In this document: piece by piece, positions 13,888 to 22,690 of the stretch | How the letters are laid out: every line of letters begins with the position of its first letter | Position numbering within the stretch: position 1 is the first letter of the stretch | The notes under the pieces: model-generated | What the model was told of the DNA's origin: nothing | Databases searched by the model: none | Seen by the model: only the letters and a program-made list of their open reading frames with translations | Source: Gammaproteobacteria bacterium | GTDB taxonomy: Bacteria; Pseudomonadota; Gammaproteobacteria; Thiohalomonadales; Thiohalomonadaceae | Length of the DNA: 33,956 nt | Direction of reading: 5' to 3' | Assembly (NCBI GenBank): GCA_024709225.1 | Contig: JANJXC010000043.1 | Coordinates: forward strand, 1-33,956 | Program-made: the position numbers and the translations under genes

Positions 13888-15249
13888 TCAGGCGTAGTAA
13901 TCAACCGCTCCCAGGCCGGAGCCACCGCGCAATACAGTTTCAGTCAGTCGCACCTCCTCATCGGCCATGGCGCCGGCGTGGCCGCGTTGCCCCTGGCCCT
14001 GACCACCGGCGAAACCGGCCGCCTGTTCACGCTGCCGATCATGCTGGGACACCTCCGACTGCGCCAGATTCAGGCCGCTGTCCTGCAACATGTCGCGCAG
14101 GCGCGGCATCGCTGCCTCCAGTGCATCACGCGTTACCGCGTGATGCGCCACAAAGGCCACTGAGGCCTGTTCCTTCTGCACCGACACATGCACCTCGATG
14201 GGCCCCATGTTGCGGGGGTTGAGGTGTATCTGCGCCTCCTGCACACCCTGCTTGGCCATCCATACCACACGCTCGGCAAAGGCCTGGTCCCAACCCGCCT
14301 GGCGCATCGGCACATCCAGCGCCAGCGTCTGCGCCGGGGCCACAGCAGCAGTGGGCGACGTGGTCGCTGCGGTGGCGGCACTCACGGTGGAGGCGGCCAT
14401 ATTCAGCGGCGGCGGCGCCGCGTCCTTCACCACGGTCAGACCAGCCAGCTTGAACAGGGCCTCGGCGCTCTGTCCCTGACCCGGCCGCCCACCGAGGTCT
14501 CCGCGCTGGCTGTCCAACTGCGCCGTAACTGCCTGCAGGCCCTTGAGGAAGGCCCCATCCTGCGGGGCATCGTCCACCTCGGCCGTCAATACCGGCTCCT
14601 GCGCCACACGACCGGCCACGGCCTGCTCACGTCCGCGCCCCGCGGCTGCCAGCGAGTGCATCCAGCGCGGCAGTTCCGTACCGGCGGCATCCTCGGCCTC
14701 CACCGTCAGGGTTGCATCGACCGCATTCGCAACCGCCTCATCCACCGCATCCGCCGCACTGCTACCGGCCGCCGGCAAGGCGGGCGGCAAGGATTTGCCG
14801 CTCTCGGCCGTGCCGGCCGGCAAGGCAGCGGCATCCGTCGCCACGGCCTCAAGCTCCACGGACAGCCCGGACTCCGCCTCGGAGACCACCGGCGCCTGCG
14901 GCAGCAAGGTGAGGATCGGCGCCGGGCTGTCGCCGGCAACGGCCTCATCCTCCGCACCGGTGGCCACCTCCGTCACCGTCTCGTCCGTGGTCGCGGCAGC
15001 GGCGTCATGCTCCTGCGCCTCGGACGGTGCGGGGTCCACCGCAGAATCGCTGCGTTTTTCGCTGCCCGCGGCCCTGCTGTCGACCTCCCGTGCCGCCGGC
15101 CTTGTGTCCTCCGCCGCCTTGTTCATCTGTCCCTTGAGGGTGGCGCCGAACAGACCGGAGTCCTGGCCGGCACTCTCCTGACGCCGCGCAGCACCGGCAC
15201 CGCCCACAGGCTGCAACAGATCAGCTATTCCGCTTTTGGCGTTCAACAT
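13888..15249 (-). CDS. fliK: Flagellar hook-length control protein FliK
   Basis: FliK measures hook length and switches the export gate from hook to filament substrates. The 453-residue protein has a long Ala/Glu/Thr-rich low-complexity N-terminal and middle part, typical of a secreted ruler. The conserved C-terminal Flg_hook domain (about residues 315-400) contains WDQAFAERVVWMAKQGVQEAQI and LNPRNMGPIEVHVSV. A Gly/Gln-rich segment (GGQGQGQRGHAG) follows near the end. The ATG at 15249 is preferred because GGAG lies seven bases upstream; the frame stays open for 11 more codons. It follows fliJ across a 194-base gap filled by a 53-bp direct repeat, and is followed by fliA instead of the usual fliL-fliM. 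Confidence 0.92.
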   Translation of the reverse strand: MLNAKSGIADLLQPVGGAGAARRQESAGQDSGLFGATLKGQMNKAAEDTRPAAREVDSRAAGSEKRSDSAVDPAPSEAQEHDAAAATTDETVTEVATGAEDEAVAGDSPAPILTLLPQAPVVSEAESGLSVELEAVATDAAALPAGTAESGKSLPPALPAAGSSAADAVDEAVANAVDATLTVEAEDAAGTELPRWMHSLAAAGRGREQAVAGRVAQEPVLTAEVDDAPQDGAFLKGLQAVTAQLDSQRGDLGGRPGQGQSAEALFKLAGLTVVKDAAPPPLNMAASTVSAATAATTSPTAAVAPAQTLALDVPMRQAGWDQAFAERVVWMAKQGVQEAQIHLNPRNMGPIEVHVSVQKEQASVAFVAHHAVTRDALEAAMPRLRDMLQDSGLNLAQSEVSQHDRQREQAAGFAGGQGQGQRGHAGAMADEEVRLTETVLRGGSGLGAVDYYA

Positions 15250-15329
15250 GATGTCTCTCCAACTCGTTGCCTGTACTCTCATCGGTTACACAGCAAATCG
15301 TGTGCCACATTCAGTCATTCATCCCATCT

Positions 15330-15382
15330 CTGGGGTTCGCCCCTGCGGGGCTGAAGCGATAAATCGCTCCCGGCGATTTATT
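15330..15382. repeat. 53-bp direct repeat, copy 1
   Basis: Copy 1 of a 53-bp element in the fliK-fliJ gap. It differs from copy 2 (15396-15448) at a single base (TTCGCCCC versus TTCACCCC). Each copy has two palindromic parts: GCCCCTGCGGGGC-like, and ATAAATCGC-TCCCG-GCGATTTAT with a 9-bp stem. Confidence 0.95.
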
Positions 15383-15395
15383 GCTCACCCCTTCC

Positions 15396-15448
15396 CTGGG
15401 GTTCACCCCTGCGGGGCTGAAGCGATAAATCGCTCCCGGCGATTTATT
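15396..15448. repeat. 53-bp direct repeat, copy 2, overlapping the fliJ stop
   Basis: Copy 2 starts 66 bases after copy 1. Its last bases (GATTTATT) supply the fliJ stop codon (TAA, 15446-15444) and part of the final Glu codon, so the element has joined the end of the gene. Confidence 0.95.
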
Positions 15449-15899
15449 CATCGTCGTTGCCCAGCCTGGCGCGCAGGCCGTGCTGGGCCATTTCATCCGC
15501 AGCCTTCTGTTCACGCTGCCCCTGTTCGTACTGCTCCTGCTCGCAGTAGTGCTCCACGACCTTGTCCAGGCTCTTGCTCTTGCCGTGGGCCTGCTGCCAC
15601 AGTTGCTTCTTCTGGGCGCAGGCACGGACGGCGTTCTGCACCGCCTGCTGCTGCTGTTCGATGGCCTGATTCAGGCTGGCCATGAAACGCTGCAACTCCT
15701 GGAATCGCGCGGCACTGATGCCCTTGCTGCCCAGGGTGTGGAAATTGCGCGCATATTCGGCCTGGTAGCCCTGCAATTCACTCAGGCGATCTTCTTGTTC
15801 CTGCAAATAACGCTGCGCATTACCCAGTTCCTTGGCCGCGGCCTGCTCACGCATCTCGGCGACGCGTACTACCGGCTGCATGCGTTTTGAACGGGTCAT
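15444..15899 (-). CDS. fliJ: Flagellar export protein FliJ
   Basis: FliJ is the soluble central-stalk-like component of the flagellar type III export ATPase; it binds FliI and the export gate protein FlhA. The 151-residue protein is almost wholly helical and predicted coiled coil, rich in Gln, Glu, Ala and Lys, with no globular motif (KRMQPVVRVAEMREQAAAKELG at the N-terminus, core VRVAEMREQAAAKELG). Similarity alone is weak, but size, composition and position just after fliI in fliE-F-G-H-I-J-K make it firm. The stop codon and last residue lie inside a 53-bp repeat element, so the original C-terminus (now GNDDE) may have been altered. Confidence 0.9.
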   Translation of the reverse strand: MTRSKRMQPVVRVAEMREQAAAKELGNAQRYLQEQEDRLSELQGYQAEYARNFHTLGSKGISAARFQELQRFMASLNQAIEQQQQAVQNAVRACAQKKQLWQQAHGKSKSLDKVVEHYCEQEQYEQGQREQKAADEMAQHGLRARLGNDDE

Positions 15900-15950
15900 G
15901 GTTCAACTGCCTCTCATCATCGCTCCCGGTGCGGCCACGGGATGCGCGGG

Positions 15951-17318
15951 TTAGCGTCGTGCCAGGGTTCCAGCGGGAGCTGCGCTGCCTTCCACTACGG
16001 TGGACAGCTCCTGCATGCTCTGCGCGAAATCCACCGGCTCATCGATGCCCTGCTGCAAAAAATGGGTGAGCACCGGATAGAGCCGTATCGCCTCATCTAT
16101 CTGCGGGTTCGATCCCTTCACATAGGCGCCAACGCTAATCAGATCACGATTCTGCTGATAGGTGGAATAGATGCGCTTGAACGTGCGCGCCGTCTGCTGA
16201 TGTTCGCTCTCGGTAATCTCGGTCATGGCGCGGCTGATCGAGGCCTCGATATCGATGGCCGGATAATGGCCGGCCTCAGCCAGGCGGCGCGACAGCACCA
16301 CATGGCCATCGAGAATGGCGCGCGCCGAGTCGGCAATGGGGTCCTGCTGATCGTCACCCTCGGTCAGCACGGTATAAAACGCTGTAATCGAGCCGCCCCC
16401 CACATCCCCATTGCCGGCACGCTCCACCAGCTGCGGCAGTTTGGCGAATACCGAAGCGGGATAGCCCTTGGTTGCCGGCGGCTCACCGATGGCCAGGGCC
16501 AGTTCGCGCTGCGCCTGGGCATAGCGGGTCAGGGAGTCCATCAGCAGCAGCACATCACGGCCCTGATCGCGGAAATACTCGGCAACACTGGTGGCCAACG
16601 AGGCGCCGTGCAGACGCATCACCGGCGTGGCGTCGGCCGGAGCCGCCACCACCACGGCGCGGGCCATGCCCTCCTCGCCCAGTATGTTCTCGATGAACTC
16701 CTTCACCTCCCGGCCACGCTCGCCGATGAGACCGACAACGATGACGTCCGCCGTGGTGAAGCGCGTCATCATGCCGAGCAGCACGCTCTTGCCCACGCCG
16801 CTGCCGGCGAACAGGCCCATGCGCTGGCCGCGGCCGACGGTGAGCAGCGTATTGATGGCGCGCACGCCCACATCCAGCGGTTCACGGATGGGACGGCGCG
16901 CCATGGGATTGATGGGACGGCCGGACAGCGGTATGCGTGCCGTGGTCTCGATAGGACCCTTGCCGTCCAGCGGCATGCCGGCACCGTCGATGACGCGGCC
17001 CAGCAGGCCATCGCCCACCGCCGCCTCGTAGCTGCGCCCGGTCGGGATCACGCGCGCGTTGGGGCCGATGCCGCGGATCGGACCGGTCGGCATCAGATAC
17101 AGTTTTTCCCCGGCAAACCCCACCACCTCGGCCTCGATGGCCTCACCGTCGCTGTTTTCCACCAGGCAGCGTGCCCCGACATTGGCGCGCACGCCCACCG
17201 CCTCCAGGGTAAGGCCGATCATGCGCGTCAGGCGTCCCTCCACCACCAGTGTCTGCACCTCACCGAGCTGACGCCCGGCGCGTTGCAGTGCAGCAGACCA
17301 GCGCTCACTCCGCATCAT
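15951..17318 (-). CDS. fliI: Flagellar export ATPase FliI
   Basis: ATPase of the flagellar type III export apparatus, related to the F1 beta subunit, acting at the cytosolic face of the basal body. The 455-residue protein is the family length. Walker A is GSGVGKSVL near residue 170, Walker [17 protein letters not shown] near 255, and the [12 protein letters not shown] and [19 protein letters not shown] segments are present. The ATG at 17318 lies inside the end of fliH (14-base overlap), so translation is coupled; the adjacent ATG at 17315 is an equal alternative. The longer open frame to 17429 would add 37 residues that run antiphase to fliH and is rejected. Confidence 0.97.
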   Translation of the reverse strand: MMRSERWSAALQRAGRQLGEVQTLVVEGRLTRMIGLTLEAVGVRANVGARCLVENSDGEAIEAEVVGFAGEKLYLMPTGPIRGIGPNARVIPTGRSYEAAVGDGLLGRVIDGAGMPLDGKGPIETTARIPLSGRPINPMARRPIREPLDVGVRAINTLLTVGRGQRMGLFAGSGVGKSVLLGMMTRFTTADVIVVGLIGERGREVKEFIENILGEEGMARAVVVAAPADATPVMRLHGASLATSVAEYFRDQGRDVLLLMDSLTRYAQAQRELALAIGEPPATKGYPASVFAKLPQLVERAGNGDVGGGSITAFYTVLTEGDDQQDPIADSARAILDGHVVLSRRLAEAGHYPAIDIEASISRAMTEITESEHQQTARTFKRIYSTYQQNRDLISVGAYVKGSNPQIDEAIRLYPVLTHFLQQGIDEPVDFAQSMQELSTVVEGSAAPAGTLARR

Positions 17319-17991
17319 GGTGGCTCTGTCCGGCAACGGCGTCGCTGTGGCGCTCACCGCCCAGCAACTGCGCCACGATGGCAGCAACGCGCTTCTCCAC
17401 CGTGGCATCGATTTGGGAATGCTCGGCATGGATGCGGCACCCGCCCCGGGTTAGCAATGCATCCTCGGCGATACGCCAGCTCGCCTCCTCCCCCGCAGCC
17501 GTCGTCAATGCCTCGCGCACCAGCGCGGCATCTTCCGGATGCAGGTGGATGGTTACCCGACGTGCAGCGGCAGGCAGCGCAGCAAGTGCCTCGCGCACCA
17601 CGCCCACCACCTGGCCCGGATCGGTCTTCAGTTCACGGCGAATGATCTGGCGCGCAATGGCCAGCGCCAGCGTCAGCAATTCCTGCTCCACCGTCGCGTC
17701 CACATCCTGCAGCGGCGCGGTAAAGGCATTGATGATTTGATTGAGGCGCTGCACGCTGCTGCGCACTTCCTTTTGCCCCGCCGCCAGGCCTTCCTTGCGT
17801 CCGGCCTCGAAGCCCTCGCGTTGCGCCTCTTGCCGGATTTGCTCCAGCTGTTCGGCAGTGAGCGGCTGCACGGCCGAGGCATCCACATCCTCCACCCGCG
17901 GCCGCCGGGTGGCCGGCGACTGCACGTCCGGCAACTCCCAGCGTTCATAAGCGGTGAGACTGTCGGCACTGATGACCTTAGACGAACTCAT
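17305..17991 (-). CDS. fliH: Flagellar assembly protein FliH
   Basis: FliH is the peripheral stalk that binds and regulates the FliI ATPase and docks it to FliN at the C ring. The 228-residue protein has a charged helical N-terminal half with the GxxxG-like pattern ([19 protein letters not shown], residues about 60-78) typical of FliH, and a C-terminal FliH/HrpE domain ([39 protein letters not shown]). The ATG at 17991 has GGAGG eight bases upstream; two GTG codons just before it are less well placed. It overlaps the end of fliG by 14 bases and the start of fliI by 14 bases. Confidence 0.93.
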   Translation of the reverse strand: MSSSKVISADSLTAYERWELPDVQSPATRRPRVEDVDASAVQPLTAEQLEQIRQEAQREGFEAGRKEGLAAGQKEVRSSVQRLNQIINAFTAPLQDVDATVEQELLTLALAIARQIIRRELKTDPGQVVGVVREALAALPAAARRVTIHLHPEDAALVREALTTAAGEEASWRIAEDALLTRGGCRIHAEHSQIDATVEKRVAAIVAQLLGGERHSDAVAGQSHHDAE

Positions 17992-18988
17992 CACCACCGC
18001 CTCCCAGAGAGATATCGCCGCTCTCGGCCATACGGCGGGCGATAGCCAGAATTTCCTTCTGCGCCGCTTCCACTTCGGACAGACGCACCGGACCGCGAGC
18101 CTCCAGATCGTCGCGCAGCATTTCGGCAGCGCGCTTGGACATGTTCTTCAGCACCTTCTCGGTCACCGAGGCGTCGGCCCCCTTCAGGGCGATGATCAGG
18201 GTATCGGACGACACCTCGCGCAACAGCGCCTGGATGCTGCGGTCGTCCACATCGGCCAGGTTGTCGAACACGAACATGAGGTCCTGAATCTTCTGCCCCA
18301 GCTCGCCGTCGACCTCCTTCACCCGATCAAGGATAGCGCCCTCGATGGCGGTATCCATGAAGTTGAGAATATTCGCCGCGGTCTTGGTGCCGCCCACGCT
18401 GGACGACTTGAGGTTGCCGGTGGCGCCGGAGAACTGCTTGTCGAGGATCTCATCCAGCTCCTGCAGGGCGCTGGGCTGAATGCCGTCCAGGCTGGCGATG
18501 CGCATCAGGATGTCGGCGCGCATGTTTTCCGGCAACAGGCTCAATACCTGTGCCGCCTGGTCCGCATCCAGATAGGACAGCACGATGGCGATGATCTGCG
18601 GATGCTCCAGCCGCACCACCTCGGCGATGGAGCGCGGTTCCATCCACTTCAGCGCCTCCAGGCCCTTCGAAGAGCGGCCAAGGAGAATGCGGTCGATGAG
18701 ACCGGAGGCCTTGTCTTCGCCGAGCGAATTGACCAGGATCTTGCGCAGATACTCCTCCGAGCCGACACCGATGGCGGTCTGATCGCCAAAGGTTTCGGCG
18801 AAGTTGGCCACCACGTCTTCCACCTGCTCACGCGAGACGTTATTGGTCGAGGCCATCGCCTCACCGATGCGCTGCACCTCTTTCGGCCCCATGTGCTTCA
18901 TGATGGCGGTGGCCACCTCTTCCCCCACGGCCATCATCAGAATCGCCGCGCGCTCGGGACCGGTCAGCTTGGTTTTCTTTTCAGCCAT
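17978..18988 (-). CDS. fliG: Flagellar motor switch protein FliG
   Basis: FliG is the rotor subunit of the C ring that contacts the stator and sets rotation sense. The 336-residue protein is full length. The N-terminal domain (GPERAAILMMAVGEEVATAIM) binds FliF. The EHPQ motif (VRLEHPQIIAIVLSYL) lies near residue 128, and the Gly linker is present. The C-terminal torque helix region includes DLMFVFDNLADVDDRSIQALLREV, with the charged residues of the stator-facing helix in VDDRSIQALLREVSSD. It starts 20 bases after fliF and overlaps fliH. No change from the family pattern is seen. Confidence 0.98.
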   Translation of the reverse strand: MAEKKTKLTGPERAAILMMAVGEEVATAIMKHMGPKEVQRIGEAMASTNNVSREQVEDVVANFAETFGDQTAIGVGSEEYLRKILVNSLGEDKASGLIDRILLGRSSKGLEALKWMEPRSIAEVVRLEHPQIIAIVLSYLDADQAAQVLSLLPENMRADILMRIASLDGIQPSALQELDEILDKQFSGATGNLKSSSVGGTKTAANILNFMDTAIEGAILDRVKEVDGELGQKIQDLMFVFDNLADVDDRSIQALLREVSSDTLIIALKGADASVTEKVLKNMSKRAAEMLRDDLEARGPVRLSEVEAAQKEILAIARRMAESGDISLGGGGDEFV

Positions 18989-19008
18989 GATCTACGCACC
19001 CACTGCAG

Positions 19009-20643
19009 TTATTCGCCCGCCACCCAGGTCTTGACCACCTGCGCCACGTGCTTGGGATCCTGGCGCGCCATATCGCGGATCAGGCCGATGTTGCCTTCAT
19101 AGGTACTGTGCTGCGGCAACTGCATCACCGCTCCGGGGCCACCCAGCGTCAGGCGATCTTCTGCCACGCCACCTTCCGTTGCGGCCACCGGCACCTGTTG
19201 CGGCCGCACCGTGGCGAGGCTGCGCAGCAGCGGGCGCAACACGCCGAACAGCAGCAGGATCACTGCCAGTGCGCCCAGCACCTGCTTGCTCACATCCATC
19301 ACCCAGGGCTGCTTCCACATCGGCGGCTCCGGCAGCGGCTCCACCGCCTGGGCGATCTGGAACGAGGCATTGATGACGTTGACGGTATCGCCGCGCTGCG
19401 CGCTGTATCCCACGGCCTCACGCACCAGGGCCGCGATGCGCTCGATCTCCTCTGCACTGCGCGCCTCGCGCACCAGTTCACCATTTTCGTTGACGACCTG
19501 ACGATCATCCACCACCACCGCCACCGACAGACGGCGCACCTGGCCCGTTGCCAGCTTGCTGTGGCTGATGGTGCGGTCCAGCTCGTAATTCTTGGTGGCG
19601 CGATTGAGGCTCTTGCCGCTCTGCAGCGCAGCGGGGGCACCGGGCTGGCCGGCCGCCACTTCCGGCACGGTGGCCGCAGCCGGCGGCGTATTGGTCAGTG
19701 CACCGGGCACCCCCTGCGCACCCTCGTCCAGCGTGCGCTCCTCATACAGCTGCTCGCTGCGCAGCGCCGGCAGATCCGGGTTGTAACTCTCCAGGGTCTG
19801 CTCGGTCACAGTGAAGTCCACCTCCGCCGATACCTGCGCGCGCACGCCCTGCAGGCCGACGATGGGGCTGATGATGTTCTCGATACGCGCGATATAGCTG
19901 TCTTCCAGCTTGCGCGTATAGTCAAACTGCTCCTGGTTCACCGCCGCATTGGTCTGCTGCTTGCTGCTGAGCAGACGGCCGTTCTGATCCACCACGGTGA
20001 CACGGCCCGGTTCCAGATTGGGGATGCTGGAGGCCACCATGTGGGTAATGGCGGCCACCTGCGCCTCCTCCAGGGTGCGGCCGGGATACAGGGTCACCAG
20101 CACCGAGGCGCTGGGCTGCTGGCGTTCGCGGATGAAGGCGGTCTGCTTGGGCAGGGCCAGGTGGATGCGGGCATTTTCCACGCTGTTGATGGTGGTCACC
20201 GAGCGCGCTAGTTCGCCCTCCAGGGCATGCTGATAGCGCGCGACCTCCAGAAACTGGCTGGTACCAAACTCCTGCTTCTGCTGCAGCATGTCGAGTCCGG
20301 TGGCGCTGCTGTGCGGCAGGCCTTCGTTGGCCAGCTTCAGGCGCAGTTCATGCACCGCGCTGGACGGCACCATCAGGGCACCGGTGTTCTCATCCAGCTT
20401 GTATTTGACGCCCTGCTTCTGCAGGGCATCCATCACCTGGGAGGCGTCCTTGTTGCCGAGATTGGCATACAGAACGCCGTAGCTCGGTTCCTGCGACCAC
20501 AGCACCACCGCCACGCCCAGCGCCACGCTGGCCGCCAGACCGAACATCAGCCCCAGCTGCCGCACCACGGGCAGGTGCACGAAGCCTTCGAACGGCGCGG
20601 TCACATTGTCAGCTTTAACCATATCCATTTTCGTATCCGCCAT
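19009..20643 (-). CDS. fliF: Flagellar MS-ring protein FliF
   Basis: FliF forms the MS ring in the inner membrane, the first structure of the basal body. The 544-residue protein has two membrane segments (about residues 30-50, GLAASVALGVAVVLW; and 440-460, VLGALAVILLLFGVL). Between them are the ring-building motifs: YGVLYANLGNKDASQVMDAL, KLANEGLP near residue 105, SVTTINSVENARIHLALP, and the Pro/Ala-rich beta-collar loop around 300-345. The C-terminal tail (IRDMARQDPKHVAQVVKTWV) binds FliG. No Shine-Dalgarno sequence is obvious at 20643, so the ATG at 20628 is possible. It follows fliE by 16 bases. Confidence 0.97.
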   Translation of the reverse strand: MADTKMDMVKADNVTAPFEGFVHLPVVRQLGLMFGLAASVALGVAVVLWSQEPSYGVLYANLGNKDASQVMDALQKQGVKYKLDENTGALMVPSSAVHELRLKLANEGLPHSSATGLDMLQQKQEFGTSQFLEVARYQHALEGELARSVTTINSVENARIHLALPKQTAFIRERQQPSASVLVTLYPGRTLEEAQVAAITHMVASSIPNLEPGRVTVVDQNGRLLSSKQQTNAAVNQEQFDYTRKLEDSYIARIENIISPIVGLQGVRAQVSAEVDFTVTEQTLESYNPDLPALRSEQLYEERTLDEGAQGVPGALTNTPPAAATVPEVAAGQPGAPAALQSGKSLNRATKNYELDRTISHSKLATGQVRRLSVAVVVDDRQVVNENGELVREARSAEEIERIAALVREAVGYSAQRGDTVNVINASFQIAQAVEPLPEPPMWKQPWVMDVSKQVLGALAVILLLFGVLRPLLRSLATVRPQQVPVAATEGGVAEDRLTLGGPGAVMQLPQHSTYEGNIGLIRDMARQDPKHVAQVVKTWVAGE

Positions 20644-20659
20644 CGATCAGGGTTCAGGG

Positions 20660-20980
20660 TCAGACCTGCATGCGCATGATTTCCTGGTAGGCCTCGACCA
20701 GCTTGTTGCGGGTCTGGACCATGGCCTGGAAACCAAGTTCGGCCTTGCTGGAGGCAATCATCGTATCCGCCAGCGACACCGAGGTATCGCCCATGCTGAC
20801 GGCATTCTTCATCTGCGCCGAATTCTGCTGCAGCTCATTCACCTGCCCGATGGACTCGCGCAGGAACGACGAGAAATTGACACCGGAGGCCGCCGCCGGG
20901 TTCTCGGCGGGGGCGCTGCGCGCCGCCGCCGCCGCCGCGCGCAGTTGCGTAAGTAATTGACTGGTATCGATAGTGTTCAT
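20660..20980 (-). CDS. fliE: Flagellar hook-basal body protein FliE
   Basis: FliE links the MS ring to the rod and is the first exported rod component. The 106-residue protein has the conserved C-terminus MGDTSVSLADTMIASSKAEL, then FQAMVQTRNKLVEAYQEIMRMQV (core RNKLVEAYQEIMRMQV). The ATG at 20980 is the family start. The frame remains open for 62 more codons upstream only because the heptamer array reads as a repeating SPQSSVL peptide; that extension crosses the sigma54 promoter and is not translated with fliE. A GAGG lies about ten bases before the ATG. It heads the fliE-F-G-H-I-J-K run. Confidence 0.96.
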   Translation of the reverse strand: MNTIDTSQLLTQLRAAAAAARSAPAENPAAASGVNFSSFLRESIGQVNELQQNSAQMKNAVSMGDTSVSLADTMIASSKAELGFQAMVQTRNKLVEAYQEIMRMQV

Positions 20981-21030
20981 GATTTTAGTACCTCGGGCCA
21001 GTGCCGCGATATCGTCACATGAGCACTTAA

Positions 21031-21047
21031 TGCATATTGCGGGCCAA
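21031..21047 (-). promoter_or_regulatory. Sigma54 promoter of fliE
   Basis: Minus-strand TTGGCCCG, four bases, then ATGCA: the -24/-12 pattern (TTGGCACG-N4-TTGCA) with one mismatch in each half and the invariant GG-N10-GC spacing. Transcription would start near 21020, leaving a leader of about 40 bases before fliE. It fits the FleQ/FlrC sigma54 tier of polar flagellar regulons. A heptamer tandem array begins four bases upstream. Confidence 0.75.
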
Positions 21048-21050
21048 CTT

Positions 21051-21149
21051 GACTGAGGACTGAGGACTGAGGACTGAGGACTGAGGACTGAGGACTGAGG
21101 ACTGAGGACTGAGGACTGAGGACTGAGGACTGAGGACTGAGGACTGAGG
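21051..21149. repeat. Heptamer tandem array, about 14 x GGACTGA
   Basis: Thirteen perfect GGACTGA units (21057-21147), flanked by a six-base partial unit at 21051 and two extra G. The array fills the space just upstream of the fliE sigma54 promoter, between it and the end of flrC. Two more units lie at the MFS stop (12484-12497). Confidence 0.97.
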
Positions 21150-21152
21150 GCG

Positions 21153-21187
21153 TTTATCGTTCCCACGCAGAGCGTGGGAACGATAAA
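21153..21187. repeat. 35-bp near-perfect palindrome with 16-bp arms
   Basis: TTTATCGTTCCCACGC, loop AGA, then the exact reverse complement GCGTGGGAACGATAAA. It lies between the heptamer array and flrC. Arms of this sequence type (CGTTCCCACGC ... GCGTGGGAACG) occur as dispersed intergenic repeats in several Chromatiales-like genomes, as far as I recall. It could also act as a bidirectional hairpin at the end of flrC, though no T run follows on the minus strand beyond the A/T end of the arm. Confidence 0.93.
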
Positions 21188-21219
21188 ACCCTAGCCCCTG
21201 GCACCTAGCCCCTGGCCTC

Positions 21220-22542
<1,323 letters not shown>

Positions 22543-22562
22543 CGTCGCTGCTCCTAAAAATC

Positions 22563-22672
22563 AGATACAAGAGCAAAGGGGAAAGATACAAGGGGCTGCG
22601 CGCGCGGTTGCTTGAATTTCAAACAATACGAGCACAGTGAGCTCCTTCCCTTGTATCTTGGCTCTTGTATCT
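22563..22672. repeat. Nested inverted repeat between flrB and flrC
   Basis: The outer arms AGATACAAGAGC (22563-22574) and GCTCTTGTATCT (22661-22672) are perfect 12-bp complements. The inner arms AAGATACAAGGG (22583-22594) and CCCTTGTATCTT (22648-22659) are also perfect. The two left arms share AGATACAAG, so the element looks like a duplicated arm on each side of a 53-base centre. It fills the gap between flrB and flrC and holds no gene. Confidence 0.9.
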
Positions 22673-22690
22673 TTTCTCTCTGTTCTGCTC

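Noticed and set aside
15942..17645. A 567-codon open frame on the plus strand opposite fliI and fliH
   Set aside because: Shadow of two conserved genes; His/Gln/Arg-rich with no recognisable fold.
20981..21166. Upstream extension of fliE reading as a repeating SPQSSVL peptide
   Set aside because: It is the heptamer array read in a fixed phase, and it crosses the sigma54 promoter; the fliE family starts at 20980.
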